Assembly: GCA_002420145.1 (NCBI GenBank)
Contig: DIHL01000038.1
Span: forward strand, 78,527-142,526
DNA from: Bacteroidetes bacterium UBA5697
GTDB lineage: Bacteria; Bacteroidota; Bacteroidia; B-17B0; Aurantibacillaceae
Reading direction: 5' to 3'
Length of the DNA stretch: 64,000 nucleotides
Part shown: piece after piece, positions 43,752 to 53,120 of the stretch
How the letters are laid out: each line of letters begins with the position of its first letter
Position numbering within the stretch: the stretch's first letter is position 1
Translations under genes and position numbers: made by a program
Notes under the pieces: model-generated
What the model was told of the DNA's origin: nothing
Seen by the model: only the letters and a program-made list of their open reading frames with translations
Database searches by the model: none

Positions 43752-46700
43752 AAATTCTTTTATTGGAAGATGACCAGAACGATGTTCTGCAAATTTCTAA
43801 TATTTTGAAAGAGCAGAAGTTAGATTTTGACCTTTTTTTAGTAAATACGAAAGAAAAATATATACAGGAATTGACTGAATCTCCTCCTGAAATTATTTTG
43901 AGTGATTATCATTCCGAGACATTCAGTTCAACAGAGGCAATTGATATTCTAAATAATTTGAAGTTAAACATTCCATTTATTTTAGTAACGGATGCTTTAA
44001 ATGAAGATAAGGCAATTTCTTTTATGCAAAAAGGCTGCACGGATTATGTTTTAAAAGAGCAATTTAAACGTTTGCCAAACACCATATTAAAATCAGCAGA
44101 ATTATTAAAATCACAAAAATTACAAAAAGAATCAGAGTTAAAAAGAAAGTTTATAGAAGAAAAACATAATTCTATTATTCAACATTTGCCAGCAAACATC
44201 GCTATTTTAGATAATAAAGGAGATATAATTTTTGTGAATAATCACTGGAAATCATTTGCAGATGAAAATGGGTACAAAGGACTTAATTATGGCATTGGAA
44301 TAAATTATATTGAGACAGTTAGACAAAATGATGATTTAAATAATACAGAAGGAAACTTATTTGCAAATTCAATAGAAAAAATATTGAAAGGCGAATTGAA
44401 GGATTTTTCGATGGTCTACCCTTGTCATACTCCTCATAAAAAAAGATGGTTTAAGGCAATTGCCTCTCGTGAAAACAACCTTGATAATGCTGGAATTGTT
44501 GTGATGCATATTGATGTTACTGAACAACAGGAAGCACATTTAAAAGCGCTAAAATCAGAAGCTAATTTCCTTTCTATATTTAATAATACAGATATTGCAC
44601 TTATACTACTTGATAATGATTTAAATATACTTTCTAGTAATAAAACAGCAAAATTAATAGCACAAGTAGCCCTTGGCATTAATTCATTGGATGGAAACTC
44701 TTTCATTTCGTTATTAAGCGAGAAAAGAAAAAAAGAGTTAAAAGTTGAAGTGAAACGTGTGCTTAAAGGAATCTTGTTTGATAAAGAAGTAGATTATACA
44801 TTACTAAATGGCGACGTAAAATGGTCCAGAGTTAAAATGCATTCTGTAACCGACAATTCTGGGCTAGTTATTGGACTCTGTATTTCAGCGGCAGATATTA
44901 CAGAACAAGTATTGTATAGAAAAAAGCTAGAAGACAATGAAGCAAAATTAGTGGAAGCTCAAAGGGCAGCTAAGATTGGGAATTGGGAAACGGATTTATC
45001 AAATTTAAATGTGAGTTGGTCAGAAGAAACATATAAAATATTCGAACTGGATTCAAGCAGTTATCAGCCAAATCATGAATCGTTTTTAAACTTTGTGCAT
45101 CCTGATGATAAAGAAAAAGTAGATAAAACTTTCATGTATTCGTTTAACACGGAAGATTACAATTACTTAGAACATAGAATTATTACTTCTAAAGGAAATT
45201 TAAAATATGTTGAGGAAATTTGGAAAATAGTATATGATGAAAACGGCCTTCCTATAAGCACGTTTGGTACATGCCAAGATATTACCGAAAGAAAAATGGT
45301 TGAGCAAGAACTTATAAACACAAAGATACAAGCACAAGAAAACGAATTTAGATTAAAGCTTGCCGCAGAATCTGCAAAGCTAGGTGTTTGGGATTGGGAT
45401 ATTAAAAATAACAAGGTCACTTGGGATGATACCATGTTTGCAATGTTTGGTTTAGAAAACAAAATCAATACTAATACATTTGAAGATTGGGTAAATAGTC
45501 TTCACCCTGATGATAAGGACAATGCTATAGCAGAAGTGAATGCCGCTATAAAAGGAGAAAAAAACTTTGACACCTCGTTTAGAATTGTGAAACCCAACGG
45601 CACAATGGCATATATTAAAGCCGATGGACTTGTATTATGCGATATGGTTGGTAATTCAGCCCGAATGATAGGCCTTAATAGAGATATTACTGAGCAGAAA
45701 CTCATAGAAGAGAGCCTGCAAAATAGTAAAAATCGACTTATCAAAATATTACAAAATTCTCCAATAGCAAGTTGTATAGCCAAATTTGATCATTCGGTAA
45801 TATTTTATAACACTCAATTTACCAATCTTTTTGGATATACTATTAACGATATACCAAATCTTGAGCAATGGTGGTTATTGGCCTACCCAGATGAAGATTA
45901 CAGAGAGGCTATTAAGGAAGAATGGTTTGCTAGAATTGAACAAGCACAGATAACCCAGTCTCAGTTTGTAACCATGGATTCAAAAGTACGTTGTAAAGAC
46001 GGTTCTTATCGCTTTATTGAATTTTATTATGCAAATATGGATGAAGAGTATTTAGTAAATTTCAATGACATCACTGCACGTGTAAAATATGAAGAGCAGT
46101 TGGCACTATCATCATTAATCATAAATTCAATAGATGATGCTATTATTAGTAAATCAATTGATGGAAAAGTGACTTCTTGGAATCGTGCAGCGGAGAAATT
46201 ACTGGGTTACAAAGCCAATGAAATTATTGGAAAGACAACAGATCATTTAAAACCATCTGAAGTTTTTAAAGACGAGGAAAAAGAAATAATTGCCAAAGTA
46301 AATGCAGGGGAATCTGTTAATCATTATGAAACAAAACGAAAAAGAAAAGATGGCGAACAAATTGATGTATCCCTCACAATCTCATCCATTTTAGATATGA
46401 ATGGAAAAGTGACTGGTGTCTCAAAAATATTGCGCGATATCACCTATCAAAAAAGGATGGAAGAAGAGCGTGATAAAAACATCAATCATTTACTTCAAAG
46501 AAATAGAGATCTTGAGCAGTTTTCATATATCATTTCTCATAATTTGCGAGGACCCGTTGTTACCATTCTTGGTTTAACAAACTTAATGAATGATGCAAAT
46601 CTCAGCGAAATAGAAAAAAAGAAAATTATGAGTGGAGTGAATGCCTCTGTTAATAATTTAGATAGTGTTATCAAGGACCTTAATATTATCCTTCAAGTTA

Positions 46701-47176
46701 AGGGACAAAGTAATGAAAAGAAAAAACAAATTCTATTCTCAGATTTAGTAAATGAAGTAGAGTTAAGTTTAAAAGATACGATACAAAAAGAAAGTGTAAA
46801 AATACTTTCAGATTTTGATGCCACTGATGAAATAGTAACTTTAAAAGATTATATGTATAATGTATTCTGCAATCTTATTTCAAATAGCATTAAATACCGT
46901 CAATCAGAGGTTAGTCCCATCATAAAAATAAAAAGCGAAATAGTTGGTAAAGATTTAATTTTGAGATTTAAGGATAATGGTATTGGAATAGATCTTGAGA
47001 AATATGGTCATGAAGTGTTTAGTTTGAATAAACGATTTAACTTGAACATCGAAGGAAGAGGTTTAGGATTATTTATGGTTAAAACCCAGATAGAATCGCT
47101 TGGTGGCAGAATTTCTTTAAAAAGCACAATAAATAGAGGCACAGAGTTTATAATAACGTTCGAAAAGTATTTTTAA
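43733..47176 (+). CDS. Receiver plus multi-PAS histidine kinase
   Basis: This 1147-residue cytosolic kinase has no membrane helix. An N-terminal receiver (LLLEDDQNDVLQ; Asp in ILSDYHSET) is followed by about six PAS/PAC units. The first opens IIQHLPANIAILDNKGDIIF; later ones include IGNWETDLSNLNVSWSEET, LGVWDWDIKNNKVTWDDTM and SIDDAIISKSIDGKVTSWNR. The C-terminal kinase has the H-box SYIISHNLRGPVVTILGL and an HATPase domain (NVFCNLISNSIKYR, FKDNGIGIDLEKYG, GRGLGLFMVKTQIE). The signals sensed by the PAS domains are unknown. It follows and overlaps the single-domain regulator and carries its own receiver, so a phosphorelay is likely. Confidence 0.9.
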   Translation: MDNHKLKILLLEDDQNDVLQISNILKEQKLDFDLFLVNTKEKYIQELTESPPEIILSDYHSETFSSTEAIDILNNLKLNIPFILVTDALNEDKAISFMQKGCTDYVLKEQFKRLPNTILKSAELLKSQKLQKESELKRKFIEEKHNSIIQHLPANIAILDNKGDIIFVNNHWKSFADENGYKGLNYGIGINYIETVRQNDDLNNTEGNLFANSIEKILKGELKDFSMVYPCHTPHKKRWFKAIASRENNLDNAGIVVMHIDVTEQQEAHLKALKSEANFLSIFNNTDIALILLDNDLNILSSNKTAKLIAQVALGINSLDGNSFISLLSEKRKKELKVEVKRVLKGILFDKEVDYTLLNGDVKWSRVKMHSVTDNSGLVIGLCISAADITEQVLYRKKLEDNEAKLVEAQRAAKIGNWETDLSNLNVSWSEETYKIFELDSSSYQPNHESFLNFVHPDDKEKVDKTFMYSFNTEDYNYLEHRIITSKGNLKYVEEIWKIVYDENGLPISTFGTCQDITERKMVEQELINTKIQAQENEFRLKLAAESAKLGVWDWDIKNNKVTWDDTMFAMFGLENKINTNTFEDWVNSLHPDDKDNAIAEVNAAIKGEKNFDTSFRIVKPNGTMAYIKADGLVLCDMVGNSARMIGLNRDITEQKLIEESLQNSKNRLIKILQNSPIASCIAKFDHSVIFYNTQFTNLFGYTINDIPNLEQWWLLAYPDEDYREAIKEEWFARIEQAQITQSQFVTMDSKVRCKDGSYRFIEFYYANMDEEYLVNFNDITARVKYEEQLALSSLIINSIDDAIISKSIDGKVTSWNRAAEKLLGYKANEIIGKTTDHLKPSEVFKDEEKEIIAKVNAGESVNHYETKRKRKDGEQIDVSLTISSILDMNGKVTGVSKILRDITYQKRMEEERDKNINHLLQRNRDLEQFSYIISHNLRGPVVTILGLTNLMNDANLSEIEKKKIMSGVNASVNNLDSVIKDLNIILQVKGQSNEKKKQILFSDLVNEVELSLKDTIQKESVKILSDFDATDEIVTLKDYMYNVFCNLISNSIKYRQSEVSPIIKIKSEIVGKDLILRFKDNGIGIDLEKYGHEVFSLNKRFNLNIEGRGLGLFMVKTQIESLGGRISLKSTINRGTEFIITFEKYF

Positions 47177-47253
47177 AAGGATAGTTTTCGCTTTATTAAA
47201 CTTTACAACTGCTTTAGTAGAATTTCAGTGAATTTATAGTCATCTTTAAAAAG

Positions 47254-47466
47254 CTATTTAGCTAATTTCAGAATTCTTATAGCGCCTTTCATAACCAATA
47301 AGAAAACAAAGCAACCAATAATTAAGTCGGGATATTTTGAATTCGTAACGTATACAAGAGCACCTGCGGCAATAACCCCAATATTTATAATAATATCGTT
47401 GCTTGTAAAAATCATACTTGCTTGCATGTGAGCCTCTTTACTTTTTTTCGCGCCCCTTTCCAGATT
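47254..47466 (-). pseudogene. 3' fragment of a cation diffusion facilitator (CDF) efflux gene
   Basis: The minus strand is open for about 70 codons and reads SKEAHMQASMIFTSNDIIIN, IGVIAAGALVYVTNSKYPDL and IIGCFVFLLVMKGAIRILKL ending AK-stop at 47254. These are the C-terminal membrane segments of CzcD-type cation efflux proteins (HMxAS..F..ND.. then G..VY.T.S..PDLIIG). An in-frame stop lies directly upstream (47467-47469) and the N-terminal two thirds are absent. A truncated metal-efflux gene here fits the copper locus that follows. Confidence 0.65.
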
Positions 47467-47530
47467 TCATATGAACGAACTCTTTGAAGTCACAAGGCAC
47501 TTTGCTTGAATTTTAATCTTGCTTTATTGT

Positions 47531-48489
47531 CTATTTAGTTCCAGAAACTGAAACAGTTTTTCCACAGTTTTCTTTCCCATTAGCAATAAGATTAACCTTA
47601 ACATTGTAAGTGTTATGCGAATCCATGTAGCAATAATAAATATTTGTGTGGCACGGCCATTTACTTGTACTTCCTGGTGAAATGTGTGAACTTGTGCCTG
47701 CTTCGGTGATAACATCCAGTGTTTGCTTTCCAACATTTTTTATAGTTACATAACCATCGCCATCGCTTTTATTTGAATTTTCTTTAGCTTTCCTTGCCGC
47801 CAATATTGCTAGTCCTTCGGGTGTTGACCAATAAGCGTCATTGGCATCTTTAATCGCTTTTTTATCTGCAGCGTTTTTATTTTCAACAGCATCAATTTCT
47901 GCTAAAATTTCAGGCGAAAAATTAGCTGTTGCTTTTTCCTGAATTGCTTTCATTTCAGTAAGGTATTGTTTTATAACCGCTTCATGATCCCTTGTTTTAA
48001 TAGCTTTTGTAGCAACTTTACCGCTGGTGTGTTCGCCTTTTGCAGGTTTCATCAGTACGTAAATATTTTCAATAACAATATTTTCAATATTATTTGGATT
48101 AGGAACACTTTTTAATCCATATAGTAAGCCGTCAATATATATGTAAGCCAGCTTATGACTTTTGAATGTATAACAGATGGTTCTGTATAATGGTTTGGTT
48201 TTAAAAAGCCAAATCCGCAATTGATTAAAACTTCAGTTGTGCCTACTTTAGTCAACTTGAATACTGATAACTTATTATTTATATTATTCTCGAATTTTAT
48301 TTCACACTCACTACCACCCTGCGCCGAATAGTTACTGCCCTCTTTTACAATACCATAATATGTTTTAAAAACAGAACCTTCTCCAATTTCCTGCAGTAAT
48401 GTGTGTTGATTTTTGGTTTGGCTAAATGCGAATTGAAATGAACTTATAATAGTAATTACGATAAGTGCAATGCGACGACTTGTTTTCAT
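47531..48489 (-). pseudogene. Secreted protein of unknown function, interrupted by a frameshift
   Basis: Two overlapping frames form one gene. The upstream frame starts at 48489 with a signal peptide (IALIVITIISSFQFAFSQ) and runs to about EPSVIHSK. The downstream frame continues SHKLAYIYIDGLLYGLKSVP and runs to SVSGTK at 47531. The join is at the AAAA run (complement of 48160-48163), where restoring one A would give a single protein of about 319 residues. The C-terminal part has a Cys-containing beta-domain (WPCHTNIYYCYMDSHNTYNV). I recognise no family. It may be a true inactivation or a homopolymer sequencing error. Confidence 0.6.
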
Positions 48490-48699
48490 ATGATTGAATT
48501 AAATGATTATGCTACAAGTGTAGAGCAAATAGAAGTGTTGCAATGAAAAAATTCAGCAACAGCAATTTTGGTTTAGGAATGGACAGATTTTAGTAAGAAA
48601 TGGAAACTTCAAATTCTGCTTTTTCATTTTTTTAGATGCTATTTGTAAAACGTTTTTCGGATATTTGACGTTTGAAAATTTAAAAGCATTAGAAATTAA

Positions 48700-49722
48700 A
48701 TGGACTCTTTATCACACATCCTTATTGGTGCCGCTATTGGCGAATTATTTCTTGGGAAGAAAATAGGACGATGGGGCATGCTATTAGGAGCCATTGCTAA
48801 AAGTATTCCTGATTTTGATTTGTTTGTAACGGGTTTAACCGACCCTCGCGCTTATATGTGCGACCACAGAGCACACACACATTCCTTATTTATTGAGGCA
48901 GTTTATGCTATACCAATTACTTGGTTATTAGTGAAACTGTTTAAGAAAAAAGTTTCTTTTAAACGCATGTTATTATTTATGTTGGCTTGCTTGTGGGGTC
49001 ATTCCTTGTTGGATTGGTGTACGAATTTTGGCACTCAATTATTATTACCATTCACCAACGAAAATTATTCTTTAAACACGCTAGCTATTGTTGATTTGTT
49101 ATTTACGTTACCGATGTTAATCTTAATAGTGGTAGCTGTCTTTTACAAAAAAAATGAGACAAGAAGATACAAGTTATCACGAGCGGCTTTAATTTATTGT
49201 TTCTCCTATTTGGGATTGACTTTTATTAATAAAGCTCAAGCTGACAGTATTGCTCAAGAATCAATTGCAAAAAATAATATTCCTGCCGCCAATTATATGA
49301 CCAATCCAACTATGCTCAATAATGTTTTGTGGTATTCAGTTGCCAGTAATGATAGCACTCTTTTTATTGGAGAGTTCAGTTTGTTACATAAGCAAAATCC
49401 AATCACATGGCATAGCTATCCGCGTCATCAGTATTTAATGCAACAATGCAAAAGCAAAAAAGACATAGAAATATTGAGATGGTTTAGTGATCCTTATACA
49501 ATTGCACAAACCAATGGTGATACATTGAATATGTACGCAGTAAAATTTGGTAGAACCAACATGCAGCAAAGCGAAATGCAAAAAACATTTGTGTTTCATT
49601 ACAAGTTGTATCAAAAGGATGGCGTTGAAATGATGGGCATGGAACAGGCCAATGAAAAAAACATGAATATGAAAGAAAATTTTGTTGATTTGTGGGAAAG
49701 AATTTGTGGAAGGAGATATTGA
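48700..49722 (+). CDS. Membrane-bound metal-dependent hydrolase (YdjM-like)
   Basis: The 340-residue integral membrane protein belongs to the YdjM/LexA-regulated hydrolase family. Conserved motifs: MDSLSHILIGAAIGE at the N-terminus, SIPDFDLFV, DHRAHTHSLF and LWGHSLLDWCTNFGTQLLLPF. The His and Asp residues in these motifs are the putative metal ligands. Helices are at about 60-80, 85-105, 125-150 and 160-178, followed by a soluble tail of about 150 residues. It is alone on its strand between a broken gene and the copper operon. The physiological substrate is unknown for the family. Confidence 0.85.
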   Translation: MDSLSHILIGAAIGELFLGKKIGRWGMLLGAIAKSIPDFDLFVTGLTDPRAYMCDHRAHTHSLFIEAVYAIPITWLLVKLFKKKVSFKRMLLFMLACLWGHSLLDWCTNFGTQLLLPFTNENYSLNTLAIVDLLFTLPMLILIVVAVFYKKNETRRYKLSRAALIYCFSYLGLTFINKAQADSIAQESIAKNNIPAANYMTNPTMLNNVLWYSVASNDSTLFIGEFSLLHKQNPITWHSYPRHQYLMQQCKSKKDIEILRWFSDPYTIAQTNGDTLNMYAVKFGRTNMQQSEMQKTFVFHYKLYQKDGVEMMGMEQANEKNMNMKENFVDLWERICGRRY

Positions 49723-49792
49723 TATTTTTCAAGCTCTCAATCTTTCTAAAATTAAAATCAACATTATACCTTGAAGCTAAAAAAGATATGAT

Positions 49793-52015
49793 TTAATATG
49801 TAAACGTAAAGCCTCCGCCTAAACCCATATCACTATCGTAATGAGCTGATAATGCAATTTTTTTAGAAAGTATGTATTTCAATCCGCCCATGTATTCAAA
49901 ATCCGAATTATACATTAACGACATTCTAAGTCTTTTTGATAGTGGAATATCTTCCCGCATTAATTGTAGTCTCAATTTACCATCGCTGTCAATTCTGCCA
50001 TCTGCAACAATCATAAACGGTAATGTATATTGTACACCAAAACAAAGCGCACTTCTTAAGGCTTTTGTATTATACTGCCCAAAAATATTCTTTTCAATTT
50101 CATCACTGTGCGTTTTACGATATCTCCAATCGAAGCCTACATAAGGAAATAACCATTGCATTTTTCCAAAATATCTTCCAAAATGGGCTTCTGATTCATA
50201 ACCATGTTTGTCCATATATCCCAAGCGCCATTCGGTTTGAAACTTCCATCGCGTATTCATGTACATCATTTCGCCATCGTTGCCATTGCTTGCAAAATCA
50301 TTTTCAAACATAAAATGAAACTCTTTATCATCACGGTAAAGTTTTTTCAATGCTTTTTTAGGGTCGGGGAGTTGAGGATTTGGTGGAGAATCTTCATAAC
50401 TGAATATCCTGCCCATTCCACTCATCATGTGGTATAAAATATGGCAATGAAAAAACCAATCGCCACTCTCAGTTGCGGCAAACTCAATCGTATCAGTTTC
50501 CATTGGCATAATATCCAATACATTTTTTAAAGGCGAATAATCTCCATGTCCATTTACAATTCTAAAAAAATGACCGTGTAAATGCATGGGGTGACGCATC
50601 ATCGAATTATTATAAAGAATAATCCGAACGTTTTCACCCTTCTTAATCATGATTTTATCTGTTTCAGAAACTGTTTTATTATTAATGCTCCAAACATATC
50701 GATTCATATTTCCAGTAAGAGTAAAATTGAGAATCTTGGTAGGCGCATCGGGTAATTTAGTTTTTGTTGGAGATTTTAACATCGAATAATTCAGTGTAAC
50801 AATATCAGATAAAGCATTACTGTTGTATTGATTTTCCATTTGCGAATGATCATGCTCTTTTGTCTTTTTATCATTTTTTCTACCAGTAATCTCAGGATAC
50901 ATAACTACATTCATATCCATCTGCTGAAGACTCATATTCATTCCCATATCATCCAAATTGCCATCCATCTTAATCATTCCATTCATCATCTTCATTCCTT
51001 CAAAATACTTTAAGGGTTCTAAAGGCGATGCTAATTGCTTTATCCCTGAACCTAACCATAATGATGTATTTCTTATTCTGTCTTCAGATGTAGCCAGAAA
51101 TTCAAAGGCGGTGCTATCGGATGGGATCGTAACGACAACGTCATAAATTTCGGCCACTGCAATAATTAATCTATCTACTTCAACAGGTTCAACATCCATT
51201 CCATCGCTTGCAACAACATTTATTTTACCACCAGCATATTTTAACCAAAAGTAAGTCGATGAGCTGCCGTTAATAATTCGAAGTCTAATCTTATCTCGAG
51301 CTTTAAATTGAGCAGCTTCATCTTCCACTTTCCCATTAGTCAAAAATTTATCGTAATACACATCACTAACGTCCATGGCTAACATCCGTTTCCATTCATT
51401 CATCAGTTTTATACCTAAACTTTTGTCCGTAATAGCATCTGCATAACTTTGAGCAGCTCCTTTTTGTATTTTGGCTTTTTTTATTGCCGACCAGTCATTG
51501 GCATTATGTAATCGCCTGTGTACTTCAAAAGGCTTCATGTTTGTCCAATCACTCAATACCATCGTGTATTCAGGCAACTCTTGTTTTTCTTTTTTATGAA
51601 TAATAAATGCACCATACATGCCGACTTGCTCCTGTAATTTAGTGTGAGAGTGATACCAATAGGTGCCGTTTTGCACCAGAGGAAATTTGTAAATATGTGT
51701 TGTGCCAGCTTTAATGGGTGCTGTAGTTAAATAAGGAACACCATCCTGCTCATTGGGCAAAATTAAACCATGCCAATGAATAGATGTTTCTGTATGCAAC
51801 TCATTGTGTATATATATTTCAGCAGTATCACCTTCGGTAAAATGCAGTTCAGGCATTGGTATTTGTCCGTTAACCGAATATGCTTTCTTTTCTTTTCCAG
51901 CAAAGTTTACTAGCGTATCTCTAACAAATAAATCATACCGTACTATTTTTTGTGCAAATAAATGATTACATAAAATAGTAGCTATTCCAAAGATTATATA
52001 TTTTAAATAATTCAT
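49793..52015 (-). CDS. Multicopper oxidase (CopA/PcoA-like) with C-terminal CopB-like barrel domain
   Basis: The 740-residue secreted enzyme has a signal peptide (1-21). The cupredoxin domains carry all four copper-ligand motifs: HWHG (80-83), HSH (122-124), HPMHLHGHFF and HCHILYHMMSGMG. A Met-rich stretch (MKMMNGMIKMDGNLDDMGM and following) is like that of PcoA/CopA and suggests Cu(I) oxidation in the periplasm. After about residue 565 the protein continues with 175 residues rich in alternating hydrophobic/aromatic strands (MYMNTRWKFQTEWRLGYMDK and so on) and ends FTFTY. That resembles the outer-membrane CopB/PcoB barrel. It is the last gene of the copper operon. Confidence 0.88.
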   Translation of the reverse strand: MNYLKYIIFGIATILCNHLFAQKIVRYDLFVRDTLVNFAGKEKKAYSVNGQIPMPELHFTEGDTAEIYIHNELHTETSIHWHGLILPNEQDGVPYLTTAPIKAGTTHIYKFPLVQNGTYWYHSHTKLQEQVGMYGAFIIHKKEKQELPEYTMVLSDWTNMKPFEVHRRLHNANDWSAIKKAKIQKGAAQSYADAITDKSLGIKLMNEWKRMLAMDVSDVYYDKFLTNGKVEDEAAQFKARDKIRLRIINGSSSTYFWLKYAGGKINVVASDGMDVEPVEVDRLIIAVAEIYDVVVTIPSDSTAFEFLATSEDRIRNTSLWLGSGIKQLASPLEPLKYFEGMKMMNGMIKMDGNLDDMGMNMSLQQMDMNVVMYPEITGRKNDKKTKEHDHSQMENQYNSNALSDIVTLNYSMLKSPTKTKLPDAPTKILNFTLTGNMNRYVWSINNKTVSETDKIMIKKGENVRIILYNNSMMRHPMHLHGHFFRIVNGHGDYSPLKNVLDIMPMETDTIEFAATESGDWFFHCHILYHMMSGMGRIFSYEDSPPNPQLPDPKKALKKLYRDDKEFHFMFENDFASNGNDGEMMYMNTRWKFQTEWRLGYMDKHGYESEAHFGRYFGKMQWLFPYVGFDWRYRKTHSDEIEKNIFGQYNTKALRSALCFGVQYTLPFMIVADGRIDSDGKLRLQLMREDIPLSKRLRMSLMYNSDFEYMGGLKYILSKKIALSAHYDSDMGLGGGFTFTY

Positions 52016-52029
52016 TGTTTTAATACAGT

Positions 52030-52872
52030 TTATTTAATTGTTTCTATTGTTTTACCGCAGCTCATCATTTGCGAACCGTAGTATGGATTTTTTACTGCAT
52101 TTTCCATGCTTAGCCAATTAGCGCCTTTGCCGTCATTATACATGGGACAATGCTGATAGTAAACCGGTGTAGCTAGTTTTGCAACTTTCAAAAGTTTATA
52201 CATATTTTCCGACATATCCATAAATTGAATTCTTTGATCCTCAATATTTTTTGCCGTTGCTATAAGCTCAGATTCAGCAATTAAATCCTTATAAACTTTC
52301 ATCCACACCTCATGCTGAGAGTTGTCAAGTTTACTCATATCTACTTTATTAAGTTGACTTGATAAATCAACTGCTTTAAGGCCAGCTGTCTTAGTGTCCG
52401 TTTTCACTAAAGCATTTTTTAATTCAAAATAAGAATCAAAAATTGATTTGAATTGATTTGCTACAACACTTTGCTCAATGGCAGTAGTGTCAGTTGTTGC
52501 AGTTATCGTTTTTTCTATTTCTGATTTTTTTCTATTTCGGTCATATTTACAACATCCTGGTAAACCAGCATACGCCTCATCAGGCGCAAGAAACTTTTCA
52601 TTATCATAACCTGCCAAAGCAACACGCTTTAAAATTTCATCAGGATTTGTTTTACTATCATCATAGGATATAGTGGCTTGTTTGGTGTCTTTATTCCAAT
52701 CTAAGCTTACAACATTTTTTTGGTTAGCAGCACTTTCAATTGTCTTTTCACACATTTCGCAATTACCGTCTATTTTAACAGTTACTGTTTTTGCATTTTT
52801 AATTTGTCCATCACAGCTAGTACTTAGTAATAGTGTAGGGATGGCGATTATTAAATTTAATATTGATTTCAT
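52030..52872 (-). CDS. HMA-DUF3347 copper-binding lipoprotein
   Basis: I start it at the ATG at 52872 (MKSILNLIIAIPTLLLSTSC, 280 residues). The signal sequence ends in a lipobox-like LLSTSC, so it is probably a lipoprotein; the longer frame from 52908 would put a polar stretch before the signal. An N-terminal HMA domain has the metal motif GNCEMCEKT. The C-terminal DUF3347 domain includes the typical QHCPMYNDGKGANWLS and NPYYGSQMMSCGK motifs, which look like further metal ligands. It lies 14 bases before the multicopper oxidase and 16 bases after the small HMA gene. Confidence 0.87.
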   Translation of the reverse strand: MKSILNLIIAIPTLLLSTSCDGQIKNAKTVTVKIDGNCEMCEKTIESAANQKNVVSLDWNKDTKQATISYDDSKTNPDEILKRVALAGYDNEKFLAPDEAYAGLPGCCKYDRNRKKSEIEKTITATTDTTAIEQSVVANQFKSIFDSYFELKNALVKTDTKTAGLKAVDLSSQLNKVDMSKLDNSQHEVWMKVYKDLIAESELIATAKNIEDQRIQFMDMSENMYKLLKVAKLATPVYYQHCPMYNDGKGANWLSMENAVKNPYYGSQMMSCGKTIETIK

Positions 52873-52888
52873 GGTTTTAATTTTTAAA

Positions 52889-53104
52889 CTAGTTATTAAT
52901 GGATTCAATTTGAAAGCCTGCTTTTTCCACCGCTTTAATTACTTTTTCCGCATCACCGTTATTAGATTCTACAGTTAATGTTTTTTCAGGTGTGTAAATA
53001 TTTACATCCCACTTTTCGATGCTTGGCTCATCGTTTAAGAATGGCGTTACTTTAGCTAAACAGCCACTGCATTTAATCGTTGTTTTAAATTTTATAGTTT
53101 TCAT
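52889..53104 (-). CDS. HMA-domain copper chaperone (CopZ-like)
   Basis: This 71-residue protein is a single HMA fold with metal motif CSGCLAKV near the N-terminus (KFKTTIKCSGCLAKVTPFLN), and KVIKAVEKAGFQIESI at the end. It has no signal peptide, so it should shuttle Cu(I) in the cytosol, probably to the CopA ATPase encoded 16 bases upstream. The first residue of the motif is Lys/Cys rather than the canonical MxCxxC Met, as in several Bacteroidota chaperones. Confidence 0.88.
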   Translation of the reverse strand: MKTIKFKTTIKCSGCLAKVTPFLNDEPSIEKWDVNIYTPEKTLTVESNNGDAEKVIKAVEKAGFQIESINN

Positions 53105-53120
53105 GATTTTATAGTTTTTG

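Noticed and set aside
48140..48180. Programmed -1 frameshift joining the two frames at 47531-48489
   Set aside because: No X-XXY-YYZ slippery heptamer and no following stem-loop are visible; a one-base deletion in an A-run is simpler.
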